Source of the DNA: Haloarcula amylolytica JCM 13557
Lineage (GTDB): Archaea > Halobacteriota > Halobacteria > Halobacteriales > Haloarculaceae
Assembly (NCBI RefSeq): GCF_000336615.1
Contig: NZ_AOLW01000007.1
Coordinates: 62,001-126,000, forward strand
DNA: 64,000 nt
Direction of reading: 5' to 3'
Shown here in pieces: positions 59,289 to 64,000 of this stretch. Position numbers and translations under genes: made by a program. Positions within the stretch are counted from its first letter, which is position 1. Each line of letters begins with the position of its first letter. The notes under the pieces were generated by a model. It had not been told where the DNA came from. It was given only the letters and a program-made list of their open reading frames with translations, and did no database searches.

Positions 59289-59897
59289 CTACTCGAACAG
59301 CCCCCGCACGTCGTCGTCTTTCTGCTGTTCCAGTTCGACGTGGTCCCGGAGCCGCTGGTAGACGACGGGGCGCTGGTCGCGCTCGCGCACGAACGAGAAC
59401 AACATTCCGACGAACTGCGAGCCGCCGTCGCCGTCGAGTTCATCTCGCGCGCGGTCAACAGCGTCGTCGATGACTTCCTCGTCGTACCGGCCAGCCTCCG
59501 CCAGTACCTCGGCAGCGATGGCAGTCGCGTCGAAAGCAAGCGCATCGTAGCCAATCGCTTCGCCATCGTGGATCATCGATGGCGGGTCTGCCGCTGCGTG
59601 GTGCGGGTCCGCCGCCGTCGCCGCGAGGAACGACCGGACCCTGTCTAGCGCCACCTCGCGGTACGGGTCGGGTAGGCCGTCGAGGTACTCCGTCGCGCTC
59701 TCGGCCAGTCCCCGCGCGCCCGACCAGTTCTCCTCGCTAGCGTGGTGGACGACCGCGGTGAACTGGATGAGACCGTGCAGAAACCGCTCGTCGTCACCTT
59801 CGTCGAGGTCTAGCCAGTACGCCTCCCACGCGTCGTGAGCGGCGTGGTAGCGACCTTCGTTGTACACTGCGATGCCGGCACGGAGATGGTCGCGCAC
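59289..59897 (-). CDS. DUF309-family protein
   Basis: I chose the GTG at 59897 (202 residues), since DUF309 proteins start shortly before this point; the frame also has a TTG at 59945. The signature YHAAHDAWEAYWLDL (near residue 17) has the conserved histidines and acidic residues, and HGLIQFTAVVHHA follows. It is helical and probably dimeric. A metal site is possible, and function is unknown. Confidence 0.8.
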   Translation of the reverse strand: MRDHLRAGIAVYNEGRYHAAHDAWEAYWLDLDEGDDERFLHGLIQFTAVVHHASEENWSGARGLAESATEYLDGLPDPYREVALDRVRSFLAATAADPHHAAADPPSMIHDGEAIGYDALAFDATAIAAEVLAEAGRYDEEVIDDAVDRARDELDGDGGSQFVGMLFSFVRERDQRPVVYQRLRDHVELEQQKDDDVRGLFE

Positions 59898-60064
59898 ACG
59901 GTGCGTTGGATTCGCGGTCGGAAAACCACATCGGCGTCTGTGCAAAGTTTCGACAGCGAGACCGTATTACCGTCGCTCGGCGGTTTGCGTCGGTAGAACC
60001 GTTCGGACGGAGTTCCACACGAGCATCGCGAGCGTGGAGCACGTCCAGTCGTGAACGGAGTGAA

Positions 60065-60137
60065 CGTCCGGACGGAGATTTGAACTCCGGTCCCTGGCTC
60101 CGCAAGCCAAGAGGATAGTCCACTACCCTATCCGGAC
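60065..60137 (-). tRNA. tRNA-Arg (GCG)
   Basis: The minus strand begins GTCCGGATAGGGTAG and ends TCCGGAC plus discriminator G, with a perfect 7-bp acceptor stem. The loop TTGCGGA gives anticodon GCG. The T arm is CGGAG-TTCAAAT-CTCCG. No CCA is encoded. Confidence 0.93.
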
Positions 60138-60272
60138 TCATTTCCAGAGAGGGTGGTGCACCTAAAAAGGGTGACGGTTCGCGTGCCGTCACGCGACGAG
60201 TAGGCACACTTCGCTACAACGCTGGTTTGAGCGACCGGGAGTATCTTTCAACTGGACTACATTCGGGCGAAT

Positions 60273-60743
60273 ATGAAGCGGCGACAACTCCTACGATACG
60301 GTGGTCTCGGTTGTTCAATAGCGCTCGCTGGCTGCTTTGGTGGGGCGCCCGGTAGCGGGGAAACATCCACAGAGGGTGCGAGTGAAACCCCGAGTGTGAA
60401 CGAGACAACATTCAGCGTCACCCAGCGACAGTCCGGGTCACAGACGAGTTCGGCAACGGTGGCTTTCGACGGCGATCAAGTCGTCGTCGAAGGCACTATC
60501 TGGGGATCTGACGGGTGCAAAACGGCCGACCTAACAGACGTTACGTACGATTCGAGTGTCGATGAACTGCACATCAGTGTTGGGACGAAAGATAAACCGG
60601 ACGCTGGCGATGTGTGTACGCAGGCCATTATGGAAATCAACTACCGGGCGACGGCGACGTTTGAGAACGGGCTCCCCGGTACGGTGTCTGTGTCGCACGA
60701 CACCGGCGACGGCCAGAGCCCTGTGACAACAGCGACACGCTAA
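60273..60743 (+). CDS. TAT-type lipoprotein, unknown function
   Basis: This 156-residue protein starts MKRRQLLRYGGLG with a twin arginine and ends its signal at LAGCFGG. A glycine, serine and threonine linker precedes a beta-rich domain. Two cysteines (DGCKTADLTD and AGDVCTQAIME) could form a disulfide. No family recognised. It is preceded by tRNA-Arg on the opposite strand. Confidence 0.78.
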   Translation: MKRRQLLRYGGLGCSIALAGCFGGAPGSGETSTEGASETPSVNETTFSVTQRQSGSQTSSATVAFDGDQVVVEGTIWGSDGCKTADLTDVTYDSSVDELHISVGTKDKPDAGDVCTQAIMEINYRATATFENGLPGTVSVSHDTGDGQSPVTTATR

Positions 60744-60935
60744 CGGCTGCCCACGACCCTCTCAACACGGTGGCATAACAGTGCCCGCTGTCGGACCCGC
60801 GGACGAGGGTTTATATCCCATCCCGTGACCACCTTCGAGTAATGGACGGGAGACCACCGAAATCGACCGACAGCGGCCGTTCGCTCGCCCAACGACAACG
60901 CTTAAGCGCGCCCCAGCCCAGCGTCCCATAGATAG
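60744..60935 (+). promoter_or_regulatory. rpa2 upstream region with two promoters
   Basis: TTTATAT (60810-60816) suits a leaderless ORF starting at 60842, and CTTAAG (60901-60906) suits a leaderless start of rpa2 at 60936. This suggests a short and a long transcript. The rest of the 192 bp shows nothing. Confidence 0.5.
60842..60931 (+). CDS. possible 29-codon leader ORF upstream of rpa2
   Basis: ATG at 60842 opens 29 codons and ends with TAG at 60931, four bases before the rpa2 ATG. The peptide is basic and proline-rich (PKSTDSGRSLAQRQR). The TATA box is well placed for a leaderless start. It could be a regulatory leader or chance. Confidence 0.35.
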   Translation: MDGRPPKSTDSGRSLAQRQRLSAPQPSVP

Positions 60936-62402
60936 ATGGGTGCGATAGAGGACATTTACGAGGACTTAGAGACGGACGTCCCCGAGGAGGAGTTCCGCGA
61001 GGCCGTCGAGGAGAAGGTCGAGCAGATGGGCGGGCTCGCCGACGAGGAGACGGCCGCGATGCTGTTGGCCCACGAGCTCAACGAGAACGAGGTCAACGCC
61101 ATCGCCGATATCGAACCCGGGATGGACGAGGTGAAGTTCCTCGCCAAAGTGATGGCCGTCGGCGACCTGAAGACCTTCGAACGCGACGAGGAGGACGAGG
61201 ACGGCCGGGTCATCAACGTCGAGGCGGCCGACGAGAGCGGCAGCCTCAGGCTCGCTTTCTGGGACGGCCAGGCCGTCGATATCGACGAGGGGAAACTGGA
61301 GGTCGGCGACGTGCTCCGGGTCAAGGGTCGGCCGAAGGACGGCTACAACGGGCTGGAGGTGTCCGTCGACAAGGCGGAGCCGGACGAGGACGCGACAATC
61401 GACGTGGAGCCGGGCGCTGGCTCGTCAATCGACGCGCTGACGATGGGTCAGTCCGACGTGACGCTGCGCGGGCTCGTCCTCGACACCGATACGATCCGGA
61501 CGTTCGACCGGGACGACGGCAGCGAGGGCCGCGTCTCGAATCTCACACTCGGCGACGAGACGGGGCGCATCCGGGTGACGCTGTGGGACGACCGAGCCGA
61601 CCGCGCCGAGGAACTCGACGCGGGCGCGGCCGTCGAAATAATCGACGGCTACGTCCGTGAGCGGGACGGCTCGCTGGAACTCCACGTCGGCGACCAGGGG
61701 GCCGTCGACGAAGTGGAAGACGACGTGGCCTTCGAGCCCGACGCCGACCCCATCGCCGAGGTCGAACTCGAAGAGACGGTCGACATCGCCGGCGTCGTCC
61801 GCTCGGCCGACCCCAAGCGGACGTTCGACCGCGACGACGGCAGCGAGGGGCAGGTCCGGAACGTCCGCATCCAGGACGCGACGGGCGACATCCGCGTGGC
61901 ACTGTGGGGCGACAAGGCGGACAAGGATATCGCGCCGGGCGACGAAGTGCTCGCGGCGGATGTCGAAATCCAGGACGGCTGGCAGGACGACAAGGAGGCC
62001 TCGGCGAGCTGGAACTCCACGATTGTCGTGCTCGACGACGGCGCGGACCTGGCGACTGGTGGCGCAGGCGGGGGAGCCAGCGCCGAGACGACCGACGCCG
62101 AACACGCTGGCCTGTCCTCCTTCGGAGACGGTGCAGACGACGCTGATACCGACAACAGCGGCGACGGGGCGGCCGCAGTCAGTGCTGGTACCGGCGACAC
62201 GTCGCCGGACGGTGGCGCAAAGAGCGCCGGCAAGCAGGTGGAGTTCACCGGTACCGTCGTCCAGACCGGCGACCCTGTCGTGCTCGACGACGGCGAGCAG
62301 ACGATGAGCGTCGAAACCGGCGAGCGCGTGCAGTTAGGGCAGGAGATGACGGTCCGTGGCGAACTCCGCGACGACCGACTCCACGCTGAGGACGTGTTCT
62401 GA
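60936..62402 (+). CDS. rpa2: replication protein A, multiple OB folds (RPA2-like)
   Basis: This 488-residue protein binds single-stranded DNA. Three OB folds are visible at about residues 68-152, 170-260 and 275-370, each with an RTFDRDDGSEG- or KTFERDEEDEDG-like turn and a (R/L)xxLW(D/G) strand. A fourth, partial one ends the protein (VEFTGTVVQTGDPVV). An N-terminal helical segment and an acidic, serine-rich linker (about 375-435) are present. No C-terminal zinc finger is seen. It leads the histone and deacetylase genes. Confidence 0.88.
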   Translation: MGAIEDIYEDLETDVPEEEFREAVEEKVEQMGGLADEETAAMLLAHELNENEVNAIADIEPGMDEVKFLAKVMAVGDLKTFERDEEDEDGRVINVEAADESGSLRLAFWDGQAVDIDEGKLEVGDVLRVKGRPKDGYNGLEVSVDKAEPDEDATIDVEPGAGSSIDALTMGQSDVTLRGLVLDTDTIRTFDRDDGSEGRVSNLTLGDETGRIRVTLWDDRADRAEELDAGAAVEIIDGYVRERDGSLELHVGDQGAVDEVEDDVAFEPDADPIAEVELEETVDIAGVVRSADPKRTFDRDDGSEGQVRNVRIQDATGDIRVALWGDKADKDIAPGDEVLAADVEIQDGWQDDKEASASWNSTIVVLDDGADLATGGAGGGASAETTDAEHAGLSSFGDGADDADTDNSGDGAAAVSAGTGDTSPDGGAKSAGKQVEFTGTVVQTGDPVVLDDGEQTMSVETGERVQLGQEMTVRGELRDDRLHAEDVF

Positions 62403-62457
62403 GTCGCCGAGCGACGCTACGGAAACTCTTAAGACCGCAACACTCCCGGGTTTGGGT

Positions 62458-62895
62458 ATGAGTGTCGAGCTACCGTTCGCACCGGTGGATGCGGTCATTC
62501 GGCGGAACGCGGACGGGCTCCGGGTGAGTGCCGACGCTGCGGAGGAACTGGCTCGTCGAATACAGGACCACGGCGCTTCGCTTGCCGTCACAGCAGCCAC
62601 CGAGGCCACCACGGACGGCCGAAAGACGCTGATGCCGGCCGATTTCGGTATCGAGCAGGTCCCGGAGAAGGACGGCCTCGAACTCCCCGTCGCGCCGGTC
62701 GACCGCATCGCACGGCTCGACATCGACGACGACTACCGCGTCGCAATGGACGCCCGCGTCGCCCTCGCGTCGCTCCTCGAAACGTACGCCGACGACACGG
62801 CCGCCGCGGCCGCCACGTTGGCGCGTCACGCTGACCGCCGGACTATCAAGGCAGCTGACGTCGAAACGTACTTCGAACTCGCCCAGTACTACTGA
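62458..62895 (+). CDS. hstA: archaeal histone, double histone fold
   Basis: The ATG at 62458 gives 145 residues, two fused histone folds. Each starts with a P(F/V)APVD(A/R)(V/I) helix: one at about residue 4, one at about residue 77. The loops include TDGRKTLMPADF and RRTIKAADV, and the ending is YFELAQYY. Fused forms are usual in haloarchaea. It is lysine-poor and acidic for a histone, so DNA binding may be weak or salt-adapted. The stop directly abuts the next ATG. Confidence 0.93.
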   Translation: MSVELPFAPVDAVIRRNADGLRVSADAAEELARRIQDHGASLAVTAATEATTDGRKTLMPADFGIEQVPEKDGLELPVAPVDRIARLDIDDDYRVAMDARVALASLLETYADDTAAAAATLARHADRRTIKAADVETYFELAQYY

Positions 62896-63903
62896 ATGAA
62901 CTTCGGCTACCGCGAGGTCTGTCTGGATCACGACACCGGGCCGCGACATCCGGAGAGTCCCGACAGACTTCGAGCGATACGGCGCGCGCTCAAGGAGAAC
63001 CACGGTGTCGAGTACGTCACCGCCGACGACGCCGACATCGACCTCGTGCGCAAGGTCCACGACGCCGACTACATCGAGGAATTCCGCGAGTTCTGTGACG
63101 ACGGCGGCGGGAACTGGGACGCCGACACCGTCGCGGTCGAGGAGACGTGGGACGCCGCGCTCGCGTCGGCAGGCCTCGCTGTCTGGGCGGCGGAAGCCGC
63201 GCTTGACGGCAACTCCGGCCGCAACACACCGTTCTCTCTGGGCCGACCGCCCGGCCATCACGCTGTGGGCGACGACGCCATGGGCTTCTGTTTCATCAAC
63301 AACGCGGCCGTCGCAGCACAGGCGGCTCTCGAAGCCGACGCCGAGCGCGTCGCTATCTTCGACTGGGACGTCCACCACGGGAACGGTACACAGGACATCT
63401 TCTACGACCGTTCCGACGTGTTCTACGCCTCGATACACGAAGACGGCCTCTACCCCGGTACCGGCGACGTCGCGGAGACCGGCACGGGCGACGCCGACGG
63501 CACGAACCTCAACGTGAAGTACAAGCCCGGCGCTGACACCGCCGACTACCTCGCCGCGATCGACGAGTGCATCGCGCCGGCCATCGAGGACTACGACCCC
63601 GATCTGTTGCTCATCAGCGCTGGCTTCGACGCGCACGAGCACGACCCGATCTCACGGATGCGCGTCTCGACGGAAGGGTACGGCGCAATGACGGATCGCA
63701 TGCGCTCGCTCACAGACGCCTGTGACGCTGCACTGGGAATCATCCTCGAAGGCGGATACGGACTTGATACCCTCTCAGACTCGGTTACGACCGTTCACGA
63801 AGTCTTCGATGGCTACCAGCCGATGGAGCCGGACGACGACGTCAGCGACGATGCCCGCGACGTTCTCGATGACCTCGCCGATCAGGGCTTCGGCTCGAAG
63901 TAG
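62896..63903 (+). CDS. histone deacetylase-family protein (class II-like)
   Basis: This 335-residue arginase/deacetylase-fold enzyme has the zinc and charge-relay residues: GRPPGHHA (near 116), DWDVHHGNGT (near 155), SAGFDAH (near 245) and EGGYGLD (near 285). Family members remove acyl groups from lysines, acetoin, or polyamines. It begins one base after the histone gene ends, so the two must be co-transcribed. Its end overlaps the next gene on the opposite strand by 22 nt. Confidence 0.9.
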   Translation: MNFGYREVCLDHDTGPRHPESPDRLRAIRRALKENHGVEYVTADDADIDLVRKVHDADYIEEFREFCDDGGGNWDADTVAVEETWDAALASAGLAVWAAEAALDGNSGRNTPFSLGRPPGHHAVGDDAMGFCFINNAAVAAQAALEADAERVAIFDWDVHHGNGTQDIFYDRSDVFYASIHEDGLYPGTGDVAETGTGDADGTNLNVKYKPGADTADYLAAIDECIAPAIEDYDPDLLLISAGFDAHEHDPISRMRVSTEGYGAMTDRMRSLTDACDAALGIILEGGYGLDTLSDSVTTVHEVFDGYQPMEPDDDVSDDARDVLDDLADQGFGSK

Positions 63904-64000
63904 TCCGCCAGATCGACGCCGAAACCGTCGGCAAGCGCTGCAATCTCTGTGTCGACCAGTACCTCGTAGCCGCCCTCCAGTGCCGACTCGATCCGCGGCC
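63882..64000 (-). CDS. C-terminal part of an unidentified gene
   Basis: The stop is TGA at 63882-63884 and the frame stays open to the right edge, giving the last 38 residues (including VLVDTEIAALADGFGVDL). It is acidic and without visible motif. The rest of the gene is outside the window, so I cannot identify it. It overlaps the end of the deacetylase gene on the other strand. Confidence 0.5.
   Translation of the reverse strand, partial: PRIESALEGGYEVLVDTEIAALADGFGVDLADYFEPKP

Overview
The window is chromosome from an extremely halophilic archaeon (class Halobacteria), most like Haloarcula. The evidence is the high GC content, the strongly acidic proteins, leaderless starts about 26-29 nt below TATA-like boxes, TAT-type lipoproteins, and typically haloarchaeal genes: azf, dacZ, a double-fold histone, rpa2, a coxA-coxC fusion and DUF7544/DUF5790-like proteins. 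The genus is an inference from gene content.

Region 1 (1-6030) is accessory DNA, lower in GC and rich in orphans. It carries an Orc1/Cdc6-like ATPase, an AT-rich protein with a possible uracil-glycosylase fold, a pentapeptide-repeat protein, a PhiH1-repressor-like winged helix, two small cysteine-rich proteins and a tyrosine recombinase. Between repressor and integrase genes lie a perfect 18-bp palindrome and a cluster of nested inverted repeats that could fold as RNA. This looks like one end of an integrated plasmid or provirus; no tRNA attachment site is visible beside it.

Region 2 (6190-24000) is mostly core: engB, a DUF389 membrane protein, a SIMPL protein, a NOG1 GTPase, an ASCH protein, two paralogous histidine kinases around a 43-aa ORF, hisE, pdxT, a PrsW protease, riboflavin synthase, pgk and gap, Hsp20, an ATP-grasp ligase, UspA, ribosomal protein L10e and a glutathionyl-hydroquinone-reductase-like protein.

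Region 3 (24000-35000) starts with a type IV pilin and then a maltodextrin-type regulon: TrmB regulator, GH15 glucoamylase-like enzyme, MalK-type ATPase, GH13 alpha-amylase-like enzyme, then binding protein and two permeases. Neither hydrolase shows a signal peptide, so oligosaccharides are probably imported by the ABC system and cut in the cytoplasm.

Region 4 (35000-49200) holds a sugar-nucleotidyltransferase, small zinc-ribbon proteins, DUF429, tandem cold-shock genes, an orphan kinase ATPase-domain fragment, a 1021-aa FAD/Fe-S dehydrogenase, a second Hsp20, two methyltransferases, tRNA-Phe, tRNA-Val beside duplicated tRNA-Val fragments, a DUF192 protein and an ABC exporter.

Region 5 (49200-64000) has a cytochrome oxidase operon (coxB, fused coxA-coxC, a subunit-IV-like protein), a DUF4399 lipoprotein, mptD, azf, diadenylate cyclase dacZ, tRNA-Arg, and an rpa2 - histone - histone-deacetylase cluster.

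A cross-cutting observation is that at least three genes (the L10e, GH15 and ABC exporter genes) have their 3' end or stop-codon region copied as imperfect direct repeats just downstream, and a fourth convergent gap has a 63-bp tandem array.
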